Source: Thermoplasma acidophilum DSM 1728 | GTDB lineage: Archaea; Thermoplasmatota; Thermoplasmata; Thermoplasmatales; Thermoplasmataceae | Reading direction: 5' to 3' | DNA: 64,000 bases | Assembly (NCBI RefSeq): GCF_000195915.1 | Contig: NC_002578.1 | Coordinates: 744,001 to 808,000, forward strand | Shown here: positions 10,282 through 21,735 of the stretch, one piece after another | Layout of the letters: each line of letters starts with the position of its first letter | Position numbering within the stretch: position 1 is the first letter of the stretch | The notes under the pieces: generated by a model | What the model was told of the DNA's origin: nothing | What the model saw: the letters and a program-made list of their open reading frames with translations, nothing else | Databases searched by the model: none | Made by a program: the position numbers and the translations under genes

Positions 10282-11259
10282 ATGATCAGTGTGATAATCA
10301 CAGCATATAATCGTAAAGAATATCTAAAAGAAGCCATTCGATCTGTAATTGATCAGAATTTAGAAAAGGATAAGTATGAAATTATTTTGGTGTCTAATTT
10401 TGATTTCGATATATCAGATATAAGAGTCTCGGTAAAAGTTAAGAAATTGATTCTTGAAGGTTCTATGGGAGAATTCCTTTATCATGCCATTATGAAAGCT
10501 GATGGTGATATTCTTACGTTTATGGATGATGATGACATTTGGCTTCCAGATAAGCTCAAAGTGGTAGAAGAGACTTTCTCTGATTCAAGTATCATATACT
10601 ATCACAATAATTATTTTTATATTAACGAAAGAACAGAGGTCATAGATAAAAAGAGCATATATGATTCAAGAGTATCTATAAAATATTCTATCAGATTATC
10701 AAAAGTTTCATCTTCCAAAGTTATTGCAAAAGCCCTAAAGTACAGGGCTGACTTTAATTCAAGCTGTATATCAATCAGAAAGTGTGTATTGATAGACTTC
10801 ATGCCACAGATTAGAAAAATTATGAGCATGCCAGATAGTTTCTTTTTCTGGATCTCTCTTATGCATGGTGGCGTGATTTATTTAGATAACCAAGTGTTAA
10901 CAGGATATAGACTTCATGCGGATAGAATATCTGGATCGAAAGAAAGCGAATCTCTTATCAAGGAACTTAAACGCAGACTTCCAACAATTGAGATGCTAAA
11001 CAATATATGTTTAACGGAATATTCCAATGATAAACAAATATCTATGTGGCTTAACCTTTATATTATAGAATACAGACTTGCTATATCACTATTGAATACA
11101 CAACCAATAATGGACGTCATTTCGGAATTTATTGAATTACTTAAGGTAAACATTGCTTATACGAATAAACTAAGACACAGACTTTTGATGATATCCTTAC
11201 TATATCTTATTAATCGCAAGATGGCTTTGCAATTAACTCTCTTTCTTAGCAACAAATAA
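10282..11259 (+). CDS. Family 2 glycosyltransferase
   Basis: 325 residues beginning MISVIITAYNRKEYLKEAI, the typical first strand and loop of GT-A family 2 enzymes. The acidic metal/donor motif is FMDDDDIWLPDKL, about residues 83-95. The middle contains the acceptor-side sequence LTGYRLHADRISGS, common in rhamnosyl- and other deoxysugar transferases, although the sugar cannot be assigned. The C-terminal ~80 residues are helical. The gene is intact, and a decayed relative lies at 16778-17700. It acts in the cytoplasm on a glycan precursor. Confidence 0.85.
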   Translation: MISVIITAYNRKEYLKEAIRSVIDQNLEKDKYEIILVSNFDFDISDIRVSVKVKKLILEGSMGEFLYHAIMKADGDILTFMDDDDIWLPDKLKVVEETFSDSSIIYYHNNYFYINERTEVIDKKSIYDSRVSIKYSIRLSKVSSSKVIAKALKYRADFNSSCISIRKCVLIDFMPQIRKIMSMPDSFFFWISLMHGGVIYLDNQVLTGYRLHADRISGSKESESLIKELKRRLPTIEMLNNICLTEYSNDKQISMWLNLYIIEYRLAISLLNTQPIMDVISEFIELLKVNIAYTNKLRHRLLMISLLYLINRKMALQLTLFLSNK

Positions 11260-11384
11260 TAACCTATCTCTTAAAAAATTATTAAAATCTGCATACAGCT
11301 AGTCTATGAGATTGCTCGCACTTTATTAGAATCATTTAACAAATAGCTTCCAGATCTTTTGTAAGATTAAGTATATTGCCCTAG

Positions 11385-11745
11385 AACATGTCCATTGTGA
11401 CGTCATTGCTTTTATAAAATTCTCTCAAAGACCTGTCAAGCCACCATCTTGCCAATTCGACAACATCGAGATGGATAATTATCGTGGTGCGGTCCTCTGA
11501 TCTATGTAAATCTATGATCTTTACATTTTCTAATTCCCTTGTTCATGTGCTCCATTACTCTGTTCTCTATTCCAAGATTACACTCCGCTATGAAAATAAG
11601 AAGCCCTTCAACGCTGCGTTCATCCAGATCGATCAGCATGTTCTTGGAGGCTAAGTGGTTTTCAACAGGATTGATGTAAAAGCCTAAAATCTCATGATAG
11701 CTATATTCGCTTATACTAGGGCAAATATCGTGCTTCTCCATTTAC
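11385..11745 (-). mobile_element. IS256/Mutator-family transposase relic (copy 3)
   Basis: On the minus strand, codons from 11741 give ILGFYINPVENHLASKNMLI, DLDERSVEGLLIFIAECNLG and MNKGIRKCKDHRF. This is the same block as in copy 2 at 6930-7785. After a deletion and frame change the C-terminal end appears (LARWWLDRSLREFYKSNDV, then MDMF). The N-terminal half is absent: the relic abuts the tail of a broken GT4 gene at about 11765. It is a non-functional remnant. The rest of 11260-11385 contains no gene I can see. Confidence 0.8.
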
Positions 11746-11764
11746 TTGTTTAGCTAGTTCTTGC

Positions 11765-12215
11765 ACATCTATATGATAAGTTTTTCCCATCTTTTGACTG
11801 TTTTGTCCCAAGGATATTTTTAGCAAATTGAAGTGATGATGACCATCATTTTTCGGGTTCATTTAAAATTTGAAACGCTGCATCCGAGGGACCTTTTCTA
11901 TCGTCATTTTTGACTTTTATACCATTGATTCCGTCTTCAATGGCGTCGCTGACTCCTAGCACGTCATAGGAAACCGTCGGCGTTCCGGCAGCAGATGCCT
12001 CAAGCGTTGAAAGGCCCCATCCTTCAGTTACGGAGGTATGGACGTTCATCTAGGAAGAACCAACTACTAGGGGAAGTTCATCATCAAATATCCTTCCCTT
12101 AAATGTTATACGATCTTCTAGGTTTAATTCCGAAACTAACTTCCTTAAATGGGGTTCTTTTGGGCCTGTTCTTTTACATCCTGGGATCTGGCTCTTAAAT
12201 TCGTATTTGTCCTAT
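11765..12215 (-). pseudogene. Family 4 glycosyltransferase, C-terminal relic
   Basis: Read on the minus strand: IPGCKRTGPKEPHLRKLVSE, LNLEDRITFKGRIFDDELPL, then an in-frame TAG just before MNVHTSVTEGWG and LSTLEASAAGTPTVSYDVLG, followed by a frame-shifted tail resembling WDKTVKRWEKL. The E-x7-E motif (EGWGLSTLE) and the donor loop are recognisable as GT4. The N-terminal domain is missing, and an opposite-strand membrane-protein relic starts almost at once beyond 12230. It is dead. Confidence 0.8.
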
Positions 12216-12235
12216 TTTGAAATTTTAGGGGTTAG

Positions 12236-14655
12236 GAGATTATATGGCGTATATTGGCCGTCTTATTTAATCATATATCTTCATTGCTAACCTTGCATAT
12301 AGGTGGTATTGGCATAGGCGAGCCATTATGGTTTATTTGCAATATTTTGGTTTCTTTTATTTTTTCTTATAAACTTTTTAATTCCATTCTACATAATAAC
12401 AATATTTCCTATATTTTTGCTCTAATATACACTTTCAGTCCTGCTATGGCCGTTTTGACGTATAGCACTAGCTGGGAAACAGTCCTATCTTATGCTTTTT
12501 CTCCATTGATTTTATATCTATTATATTTGACATTTAACAATCTTGAATTAAAAGGTCTGAGTTTCGATTTAATTTTGATATCGATATTTATGTATGTTTA
12601 TTATTTTGATACAGACGTAATAATGTGGGAAGGAATATTAGTTGTTTCTATGCTTATATATTTGACAATAAGCCATACAAACAGAAAAAATTGTTCTTAA
12701 ATTCTGGAAAGGCTGCCTTATCTATTATTTTATTTAAACTATTTCGGATTCTATGGTTCTTATAATCTCCTTCATTGCAGAGCATGGTGCATCTGCATTC
12801 TCAGTGGCGGACTTCGGTGCGCCGATAATTAAAGATATTTTGATCGATTTGGAAGGCAATTTTAAAGGATACTAGTTGTATTAATATGTTTATTTAATAT
12901 GGGCTGTATCACTGTTTTTCTTATTTCTTTCTATTTACTTCAGGAAAAAAAGTTAAGATGATAGAAATAATTATGTCTGTCTTGTCTTTGAATTTTATAG
13001 TACCAATTGTATAGATAATGTTTAGATTTAATGTAGAGCTTATCGCGATAGTAGTAAATAAATATATCTCTATAGTTGGAGAATAGTCTGTCTCAAGCGG
13101 TTTTATCATGGTATCTAATACGATAATTTTTGACTGCCATTCTCTTTCAAATTCCATTAAACCATTATTTTAAAAATTTTTTAAAAACCAAATTAAATAG
13201 GAAATCGATAAACAGAGTCACGATTATTTTGATCATTGCGATAATATTAATATTTTCTGATATTACCATATTAGTTAAATATGGCCACACTAATTTTCCC
13301 AGCGACATTGAACTACACAATCATTCGCAAAAAATTTTTGAGCTCCTTTGATGTTCCTGAGAATATTACGATTTTATCAAATTGGTTCTATCATAATACA
13401 AATATAAAGTCTGGATATAAGATATATTCAGGTTCTGTTTTTACAAGCACTAATTGGCCATCGGTACTATGACGGATGATACACCGTACGTTAATCTGTC
13501 AACATCTGCAGGTGGTGCCATATCAATTATGGAACATGACGGAAACTTAACGCCACTCGCACGTGCACTCCCGATGGAAGGAGTCGAATATTTTATAATA
13601 TATAAGGGTCCGAACATCAATACAAATATTGTTTATACCGGTCTAGCTTCATTCACTGAGTACGGATAACTATTGCAACTATCATATGCGCCAATAGGTT
13701 CTTGAGAGAAATGGGCCCTTCTTTTGAATAAAAGCAATGCATTTAAAGAGATTGCAAATATTTGAGGATCGATCATTTATAAAAATTTATATTATAGTAG
13801 AATTGTTTATATTTATAATCCTAATGGTACCAGTTATAATTATATAATGAATCATTGCTTAAATCCTATAAAATACGGTTTTTATGAAAATAATATAGAG
13901 TATTTATCTAAAAGTGTCAACATAACAAATTGGGAATATATTAACTATAATATATGATTCATCGATAATGAATCGTATGCATATAAAATAATAAATTCAA
14001 GCAAACAATTTGAAACCTCGATTGAATCAATTTTGAGTGTTACTCCCTATTCATTTTATTATTTTAAATATTTTATTGAAGGCAGTAATATGGCCTATAG
14101 TGTAGAAATGATTGGATGGTACAGTTTAAATGGAACACAAATTGGTAATGTAAGCAGCAATGTTTCCTGAAACCCTTGGTAAGGCAATATAATAAGGTTG
14201 ACGCAGGGCAGTTTTCTAGTTCAAGCACCTTTCGGTGCAAAGAAAGCTTATATACGGCTAGTCATAAACATAAACAATGGCACAACAACTGAAATTAAAA
14301 ATATCTCCGTGGCCGACGTAATTACCAGTAGGATAGATAGATTGAACTATATATCTATCAAACCATATTATATAGAAATAAAAAATGTTCCTAAGGATGC
14401 ACTTATAATATTAGATGAGAATTGCTTTAATAGATGGAAAATATCCGGCCCGTGGACTTCAAGCGAGCCATTTAATAATTATATGTACGTTGCCAACTCT
14501 TTTTTTATATGAAGGCAATCTTTCAAATGTGAGTATAATGCTTATGACTCAGAAGAATTATGATGATTTTCTTTTATCGCAATGCAGTATTTGGATAGCA
14601 ATATTTTTATCAGTACCTATCATATACGTTATGGACAGGAGGATTCATCGATGAA
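12236..14655 (+). pseudogene. Large polytopic membrane protein with C-terminal ectodomain, broken
   Basis: A series of plus-strand frames in the same order looks like one former gene of about 800 codons. A hydrophobic N-terminal part comes first (GIGEPLWFICNILVSFIFSY, then SPAMAVLTYSTSWETVLSYA). A central soluble region follows, including VEYFIIYKGPNINTNIVYTG. Near 14440 the phrase ILDENCFNRWKISG is followed by a final membrane segment (SIWIAIFLSVPIIYVMDRRI). Frameshifts and stops occur throughout. The layout (many membrane segments, then a beta-rich domain, then a last membrane segment) recalls YfhO- or arabinofuranosyltransferase-like GT-C proteins, but I cannot assign a family. Confidence 0.65.
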
Positions 14656-15798
14656 TAAGTTGAAGATATTATTTGTTCTCTTCACAAATATAAAAACAGG
14701 TGCGGGTACAGAAAAGTCCCTATATTATTATTTAAAATATGCAGACATTTCAAAATTTGATATCACAGTTTTACAAACAAATCTAATGCCCGGTGGCCAG
14801 AGATTAAGTGATTCTGATCTGGAAACAATAAAGAATAAGGCCAAATTCATAGAGATAAAGGACTATAGAGGTCTTTTAGGTTTCATTAGGAATAAATATC
14901 TTTCTTATCTTTTAAATTTATTTATATTACCCATGCTATTAAAAATTTGTAAGTATACAGTGTATCATAAAAAACTAAAACAATTGAAGGATAGCAATGT
15001 TATATATTTATTCAATAATGATTATTCGAATTTGTTTTCTCATAAGAGTGTCGTAATTGGAAGCAATCATTGTGCTTTTGATAACCTTGATTCATTCAGC
15101 CAAAAATTAATTGCAAGACTTCTCTCACTTCGTATTATATTGCCGTCTATTACTGCTTTTCATTTGTTTCCTCATAATGTAAGCTTTAAAGAGTATTTTG
15201 GGAATAAACCATTAATATTATTAAGCAATGGCGTAGACACAGATCTATATTATCCATCGCATAGCCAAAATTTAAAGACTAAAATACTCTTTGTTGGAAG
15301 ACTAGAGGAAGTAAAAGGTATTTTAATGGCAATAAAAGTTTATAATAATATTAAAAAATGTTTCCTGTTGAATTTGTTATAGTTGGTTCGGGCAGCTTGG
15401 AATCTGAAGTTGATAAATTATGCGCCAGCGACACTAATGTTAAACATTTTAAACACGTTGCAGAAAATGATTTAGCCAATATTTATCGATCATGTGACAT
15501 CTTTCTGTATCCGACGCAAGGTGATAGTTATGCTCTCGTAGTTTTAGAAGCTCTGTCATCTGGGTTAAAGGTTGTAACTACTGTTAACATATATCGTGTG
15601 TATAATGATTTTATAAGATTTAATGTAATAAAGTTTGCAGATTTTGATGAGAAATCTTTGACGCAGGCATTATTGGATATAAAAAACACGGTGATAAACA
15701 AGAATGAAATACATAACTATATTGAGAAAAATTATAGCTGGAAAAAAGTATCGGAGAATTTGTTTAATTTAATGTATAACTTAGCAGTAAAAAATTAA
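14651..15798 (+). pseudogene. Family 4 glycosyltransferase with one frameshift
   Basis: The ATG at 14651 opens a GT4 frame (MNKLKILFVLFTNIKTGAGT; donor-domain entry LFVGRLEEVKGILMA) that runs into the wrong frame after NNIKK. The -1 frame starting at 15358 continues it exactly (FPVEFVIVGSGSLESE, DIFLYPTQGDSYALVVLEAL). The break lies at a run of six A (15353-15358). All other GT4 features, including E-x6-E-like spacing around SYALVVLEAL, are kept, so the lesion is recent, a sequencing slip, or a slippage site. Given the decay around it I call it a pseudogene. Restored length would be about 381 residues. Confidence 0.75.
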
Positions 15799-15800
15799 AT

Positions 15801-16679
15801 CTATATTCTTGACGCATAAATATAGCCAACAGACATATTTGGATTGGATGCGTGTCTGTTATAATCAGATCTAGGTTTAGTATAACGAACCTTAAAACCA
15901 CAGCGCCTAAGTTTATCCACTAAGTCATTATATCCATAATGATATTCTATCTGCATCTTAGAAAATTTCCTTAATATATCTTTAGAGGATGCCATTATTG
16001 CCTTGTATTCGCAATCCTTGCAATCTATCTTCAAATATGGATCAGCCAGATCATAGCGCAAAACTAAACTATTCAGGGTTATTTCATCTATATTATATCC
16101 ATCTGGGCCCTCAACGACATTGTAAGCTTTGCTGACTTTCCTATCAACATTAATTATATATAATCATTTTTATATCCTAAAACGGCATTAATTGTAATTA
16201 TCTCGTTTTGTAAATTATTTTTTCTATATTTTTGTTAAGTACTGAAAAATTAGAAGGATAAGGCTCAATAGCAATAGCCATTATTGCCCCGTTAACAACA
16301 AAATATATAGATGAATCACCGATATTCGTACCTATATCCAGTACTTTTAGGTCTTTGCGTCTGCTTAAAAACCGATATTCATTATATAAAAAGACTGCAA
16401 ATGGATCGGAGGACTCCTTGCGATAATGAAACAAAATATTATATCCAACTAGCAGATAATTACTGATCACGTCGCCATATCCTTCAATGTTTACTTTAAT
16501 ACCTCTTCTATCTGTTGCCATAAACGGAAACACATATGCTTTAAGCTTTATGCCTGCTCTGATCCGATCTCTATAAGTTCTTTGACTATTTTAGCACCTT
16601 CGAATAGATGCCCGGCTCTATCTATTATATCCATTACATACGAATAATAATCGTGTTTATAATAACTTTTGAATTTCAT
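15801..16679 (-). pseudogene. FkbM-family methyltransferase, broken
   Basis: The minus strand starts MKFKSYYKHDYYSYVMDIID at 16679, shifts frame near 16550, then reads through the SAM-binding motif LKVLDIGTNIGDSSIYFVV and AIAIEPYPSNFSVLNKNIE. A further disrupted stretch (16060-16200) precedes DPYLKIDCKDCEYKAIMASS, the FkbM hallmark LKIDCEGxE. FkbM enzymes O-methylate sugars and other small molecules, so this was probably a glycan methyltransferase. At least two frame breaks make it a pseudogene. Confidence 0.8.
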
Positions 16680-16777
16680 AAAGACATGATAAAATTATAA
16701 AGCAAAATGAACCGGCTATAGGCTAAAAATTATATACAATATTCAGGCTAGAGGCTAAATAGACAATATTCTTATAA

Positions 16778-17700
16778 GCGTAATCGCAAATTGCTATAGT
16801 AGAAAAAATATATTGGAGAAGTCATAATATCCTTACTCAATCAGGACTTTAATAGAAGAAATTATGAGATAATTGTCGTTAAAGGATTTGATGACGAGAA
16901 GACGGATGAATTTCTTGACAGGAAAGAAATTATCAATGTCCTTGTGGATGGATCATACAATGGCGAGAGATTGGTTGAAGGCATTAGAATATCTTAAGGT
17001 CAATTGATCTGTTTTATGGACAATGACAATACATTTTCTCCTATAAAGCTTAGTAGAATATACGATCTCTATAACGCTATTCGTTTCGAATTCTATCATA
17101 ATGCTTACGCGTCTAAACCAGAGGGCATTTTTATGCAGGCTGGTGATTATTTGTCTTTTAAGAACGATCATAAACCTAGAAAGCTACGCAAATTTCTAAA
17201 ATACAATATTGAATATAAGTTAAGCATTAATTCTAGTTCCATATGCATTAAGAAAGATATTGTCGAGGATCATCTTGAGGAATTTAGGAGGGTAACTGTT
17301 GGTTAGGATGTATACCTATTCTACTTATATTTATCACATGCTCAAAATTTTATTTCTGATTACAGAAAGCATGGCAGCTATTCACATAATTCTCGATATC
17401 GCTCTGAATTTAGGAGAAGAGAACTTGTAAGAAATAGCGATGCAGATTGAGCGTGCAAACTATACTATGATATTGCAGAGCACAAATTTTTAAAAAAATC
17501 ACAGGATATGAGGCTTTTAGTTATAAGATTCCGTTATATATCTGCGACTTCGATAGTTCACAATCGTTAAAAACAATAATGTTGCTATTATTCTTAGTAA
17601 ATGCAAAAAGTTATTCGATTAAATTTAGATTTCATACTCTTGCTTGGGAATTCTGTCGAAGATATTTAGGAGCTATGCCTTTAATATATACTACTATTTA
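16778..17700 (+). pseudogene. Family 2 glycosyltransferase, broken
   Basis: Plus-strand frames give VIANCYSRKNILE, SLLNQDFNRRNYEIIVVKGF, an in-frame stop after EGIRIS, then LICFMDNDNTFSPIKL, YNAIRFEFYHNAYASKPEG and SSSICIKKDIVEDHLEEFRR. The order and wording parallel the intact GT2 at 10282-11259 (AYNRKEYL, NYFYINER, SSCISIRK). The metal motif is MDNDNT. Later parts (DYRKHGSYSHNSRYRS) are interrupted by several stops. It is a decayed paralogue or a recent competitor copy. Confidence 0.75.
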
Positions 17701-17719
17701 AGCCAAAGAGGTATGCTAC

Positions 17720-18310
17720 GATCTAGTAGGCTGTCTTGTTTTTAGCGAATTATGATTTTCGTGATCTCCCTCCCCATTTCTCCTGTCATTATGTTAGATA
17801 TGATCATGAGGTTGTAAGCGATTGTCTTTAATCCAACCGCTGTATCGTGATCTCTGTTTGCTAATGACAATTCTCGGAATCGATGTTTACTCAGCAGCAG
17901 TGATCATGTCTGAAATAAATGATATACACCGATTCAGCAGTAAAGAGAAACTAGCACCCTATGCTGGCCTTGTACCAAGGCAGAATCAATCGGGATCGAA
18001 TGATCTCAGGGTCACATATCGAGGCATGATCCCTCCATGCTCAGGTTCGTGCTTGTGAACGCAGCACTCTTAGACGAATTCGAAGAGGATAAAGATAAAG
18101 TACCTTAAGCTTGTAAAGCGATTGGAAAAGAATCGTGCTATCGTTGCGATAGCTAGGATCCTAGCAGAAATCATATGGACGATGCTTTCAAGGCATATAG
18201 CTTTCTACGATGAGATAGACAGGCTGACGGAGAAGAAGATGGAGTCAATGCGCATAAGATCCCTTCGTCCTAACATATCGAAGAACGTGATCGATACCAT
18301 AAAGCTCTAA
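17720..18310 (+). mobile_element. IS110/IS116-family transposase relic (C-terminus)
   Basis: Three frames join to the C-terminal transposase_20 domain of IS110-family elements: LLMTILGIDVYSAAVIMSEI, FSSKEKLAPYAGLVPRQNQS and GSNDLR. A frame change follows, then LVKRLEKNRAIVAIARILAE and IIWTMLSRHIAFYDEIDRL. The N-terminal DEDD catalytic half is absent and frameshifts interrupt the rest, so the relic is dead. IS110 elements lack terminal inverted repeats, so I cannot set exact ends. Confidence 0.85.
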
Positions 18311-18469
18311 GAATCATAATATTACATAAATGTTAGATAAACTTTTTTCATAGAAGACTCCCTAAACAAAAAAAATTAAAATCAATAAATCAAAAATTAT
18401 AGCATTAAAGAAAAAGATTAAAGATAGGAAAGCGATTAAAGTTTAAGATAAAACAATGGTGAGAATTGA

Positions 18470-19192
18470 ATGAATAATATTAGAAAGATATTTCCTATGA
18501 TCTATGGATTGTTAAATTACGGATTATATTATTCTTTTTCATATTATGCAATGGAATTAATCTTTAGTGAACACTATAAGAAATGGAACTTTGTTCCTTT
18601 CAATTATTATGAATTTGGCACTGGGGAAGGTAATTCTTTAAAGGCATTCCTAAAAGCACTGAAACAAATCTCAAAACAGTTCAATGTTAACTTGGATAAA
18701 TTTAACATATTTTTGTTTGATAGCTTCGAAGGTTTACCTGAATATAACGATCCAAGAAATGAAAATCCGGCTTGGCGAAAGGAACAGTTTAAAGGAACTG
18801 TTGAGCAAATCAAAAGTATTATAAAGAAGATTTTGCCTGAAATAGTATCGAATGTAAAATTTATAAAAGGATATTACGAAGACACGTTGACTGCTGAATT
18901 AAGAAATTCTCTAATTGATTATCCCCCTTCTATCGTTAATATAGATGTGGATTACTATCAATCTGCGAAGACCGTCCTAGAATGGATTTACAATCTCGCT
19001 CAAGATGGAACGATTTTTTATTTTGATGATATTTGGGAATATCTGGGAAATTTATCAAAGGGAGAATACAGGGCCATAGATGAATTCAATAAGAAACATT
19101 TAAAGGATGGATTTCAATTATATCAATTTTACAATTTTGGTATTCCTAATTTTACTGGAAAAATATTCACATTCAATAGAATTGATGAATAA
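18470..19192 (+). CDS. TylF/macrocin-O-methyltransferase-like SAM methyltransferase
   Basis: 240 residues, intact. It has a Rossmann-type motif I (YYEFGTGEGNSLKAFLKA, about residues 46-63) and the family-typical FLFDSFEGLPEYND near residue 82. Acidic residues at NIDVDYYQSAK (about 163) and YFDDIWEYLG (about 185) match the metal-ligand Asp pair of TylF-like O-methyltransferases. It probably O-methylates a sugar of the surface glycan. The ATG is at 18470. It stands alone between an IS110 relic and a stretch without genes, and has survived where its neighbours decayed. Confidence 0.8.
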   Translation: MNNIRKIFPMIYGLLNYGLYYSFSYYAMELIFSEHYKKWNFVPFNYYEFGTGEGNSLKAFLKALKQISKQFNVNLDKFNIFLFDSFEGLPEYNDPRNENPAWRKEQFKGTVEQIKSIIKKILPEIVSNVKFIKGYYEDTLTAELRNSLIDYPPSIVNIDVDYYQSAKTVLEWIYNLAQDGTIFYFDDIWEYLGNLSKGEYRAIDEFNKKHLKDGFQLYQFYNFGIPNFTGKIFTFNRIDE

Positions 19193-20826
19193 TTAATTTT
19201 AAAATTGTATCTTTAATGACATTATTATTAAATACATAAGATACAATGACAACAAGTTTGATTATGATGATGGAATAGTTCTTAGGAAACATATAATTGC
19301 TAATAGAATACGATATATGGGCAAGGAATTTAACAATCTTAACAAGGCATCTATATTAGGTATATATGAAGATTCATACCTTGAATATGAGAATTAAGGG
19401 CATTCTATAATTGGATTCTATCATTGAAGTCCAAAGACGTTAAGGATAGCAGGATATCACGGCATGCCCTCTACAAAATCAAAACAAAGATAAGGAGTGG
19501 AATGCATATGAACCCAAACGTCAGGATCGTTAAAATTCTGTTAACTGTAGAAAGTTAGCAAATCTATAGACACAAAAGATTAAAAAATTAGCTTCCAAAT
19601 ATCCAATGTTAGACATATAAAATATTGGCAAATTTTAACATTTGAACAACCTTGCGTTTGACCAAAATAGTCTAATAGACCAGACTTTAAGGTAAATTTA
19701 GATTATTAATATATTCAATAATATGCTTCTCATTAAAATCACAACTTTTTTTGACGTCTTATTTATATCTCCGTGAGTGTCGTGAGTATGATTCTCTTTT
19801 GAACTCTGATGGTGCCGCCAGTGGAATCTTCGATGAGATAAATAATGGAATACCATGGTGATCTGATTCCTATTCTAAGGAAACTAGTTAAGTACGGATA
19901 ACGCATTAACTTGAATGGAATGGAGGTAAAAAATATTTCTAGAATTAGTCTTAGTCGATATAATAAGAAAATAGGATATATATGCAAAACTCTTGAAGTC
20001 ATCTGGTGAATGATAACGTTATTATCACCGATTGGATATAGTTTGTCGCTGTATAACTATCGTTATACGGCATGATTATGGTCATGAATCGATTGCAGGC
20101 CCGTTATGTTCCAGATAGATCGGATAAACAAATCAGAGTACGCGCCAGGTTATCCGCGTGAAAACTATAAGGCGTCCCAGGCCAGCGCTGGCCATGGTAT
20201 ACTGATCGAAGATACAGGCCATACCGCAGCGAAATGACGGCCTGAATCCGCATTGAAGTGGCTAGAGGTGCGCGCTTCTATACTTCCGGCTTTACGTCTT
20301 GCTGTCAATAATATCGCTATTATATAGCTATAATAACGAGACAATTGATATCTTGTATTGCAACATGGCTTATCAGTCATCATCATATATGATCTGCTCT
20401 TATGCATTTTATCCATGTAAAATTTATAATTGATTTAAGGGGACATCGACTGAGTTATGGATATTTTATCTCTATTCAGTTAGCGATGGTGTAAAAGAGC
20501 CAATTATGATTTCGCCGGCTTTCGTCATGGAACTATGGGCATGTTTTGCACATCGCTATACGATGAAGCCATTTAAGCCTGATCTGAAATGAATCGTTTG
20601 GAGTACGTTTGAAATGACATGCAGGAATTCCATCATACCCTGTATAGGGCTAAAGAGATGGTCTAAATGGTTTCTGCTGGATAAGTATTCTGCTGAAACT
20701 AGATCAAAGGCTGAGCGATCGTATGCCTCGTTCAGGCTTTGAGAGAGGTACCGCATGGACCAGGGCCGGCGCTTCGTCCCATAAGACCTCATAAAAATCC
20801 ATATAACTATGAAATATACTATTTAA
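19193..20826 (+). other. 1.6 kb without an intact gene; unidentified remnants
   Basis: No frame here looks like a working gene. At 19430-19560 a plus-strand scrap reads DVKDSRISRHALYKIKTKIR, helix-turn-helix-like and perhaps the end of a lost gene. At 20792-20556 a minus-strand frame (LSQSLNEAYDRSAFDLVSAE, then NHLDHLFSPIQGM) has the feel of a transposase C-terminus, but I cannot place it in a family. The stretch is best seen as the decayed edge of the glycan island. Confidence 0.5.
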
Positions 20827-21357
20827 ATGGTCACGAAAAGCGATTTACTGCTTTCTTTTATCTATTCGTGTGGAAGATCAAAGAAGAATAACGAACCGAT
20901 ACCATCAGTAACGCATTTACAGGAAGAAATTTTCCTTCTCTTCAGAAGTGCTTCGTTTTCTGATATGATGGATAGTTATCATTTTGAGCCCCGCTGGTAC
21001 GGGCCATTTTCAATGGATCTTTCTAGAGACCTTACCGATTTCAAGTCTAGAGGTTTAATCTCATTTGATGAACTGAGACTCACAGACAAGGGGTTCAAAA
21101 TTGCGGCTTCAATATGGAACAGCTTAGATGACTTTGAAAGGCAGCAGATATGTGAAGTCAAGGCCAAGTACAATCATATGAGCTTACCAGAATTGATTGA
21201 TACAGCATATTCAATGTACCCGAAATTCATCAAGAAGTCTGTCATCGATAAGGAAGCGGCGGATAAGTACTTCTCTGATTTTCTCGAAGAAAATAAGATA
21301 AGCGAAGAGGACGTTATTTCCGCTGTCAACCTGGCAAAGAAGGCAATGAGACATTGA
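20827..21357 (+). CDS. Panacea-like (DUF4065/SocA-related) protein
   Basis: 176 residues. The pattern HFEPRWYGPFSMDLSRDLTD (about residues 51-70) followed by FKSRGLI and LRLTDKGF is that of the Panacea/DUF4065 fold: an extended helix-turn-helix-like module with a YGPFS core. It is found in SocA-type antitoxins and in many standalone archaeal proteins. A toxin partner is not seen on either side: upstream is remnant DNA, and downstream are 378 bases with nothing I recognise before the ectodomain gene. The role could be regulation or protein binding. I match the family by motif only. Confidence 0.6.
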   Translation: MVTKSDLLLSFIYSCGRSKKNNEPIPSVTHLQEEIFLLFRSASFSDMMDSYHFEPRWYGPFSMDLSRDLTDFKSRGLISFDELRLTDKGFKIAASIWNSLDDFERQQICEVKAKYNHMSLPELIDTAYSMYPKFIKKSVIDKEAADKYFSDFLEENKISEEDVISAVNLAKKAMRH

Positions 21358-21706
21358 ATGCAGCCAGTAACAAAATTTTTGGAATGAATCTGAGGATAGT
21401 AATAGGAAGTGCCCGAATATTCTGTATGATTTCCGTGGTTGATTTCTCCCTCTAAATCAGTATTGATATATGTCAGATCTTATATCGTCTATATCGGTAT
21501 TAAAGATATTCAGTATGGCATTTTCCAGCATTGCAATAATGTGCGAATAACCGGAAGACAACGATGACGTATATGGGCGCATAAATGCACATCAAGTCTG
21601 CAGGATTATTTTATGGTACGCACAGAGCCAATCAGGCCTGTAACGGCCTCCAACAGGAAAAGCAGCTTTTCAGGCACCATGACACACACCAAATAATTTG
21701 CAAACC

Positions 21707-21716
21707 CTTAAATAAA
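21707..21716 (+). promoter_or_regulatory. TATA box of the ectodomain gene at 21736
   Basis: CTTAAATAAA is centred 25 bases upstream of the ATG at 21736, giving a leaderless mRNA. The preceding gap (21358-21700) holds no gene that I can see. Confidence 0.55.
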
Positions 21717-21735
21717 ATGTATGGTTATTTAAACA

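Noticed and set aside
20556-20792. A minus-strand frame resembling a transposase C-terminus
   Set aside because: No motif ties it to a known IS family and both neighbouring frames are broken; I list it only as unidentified remnant.
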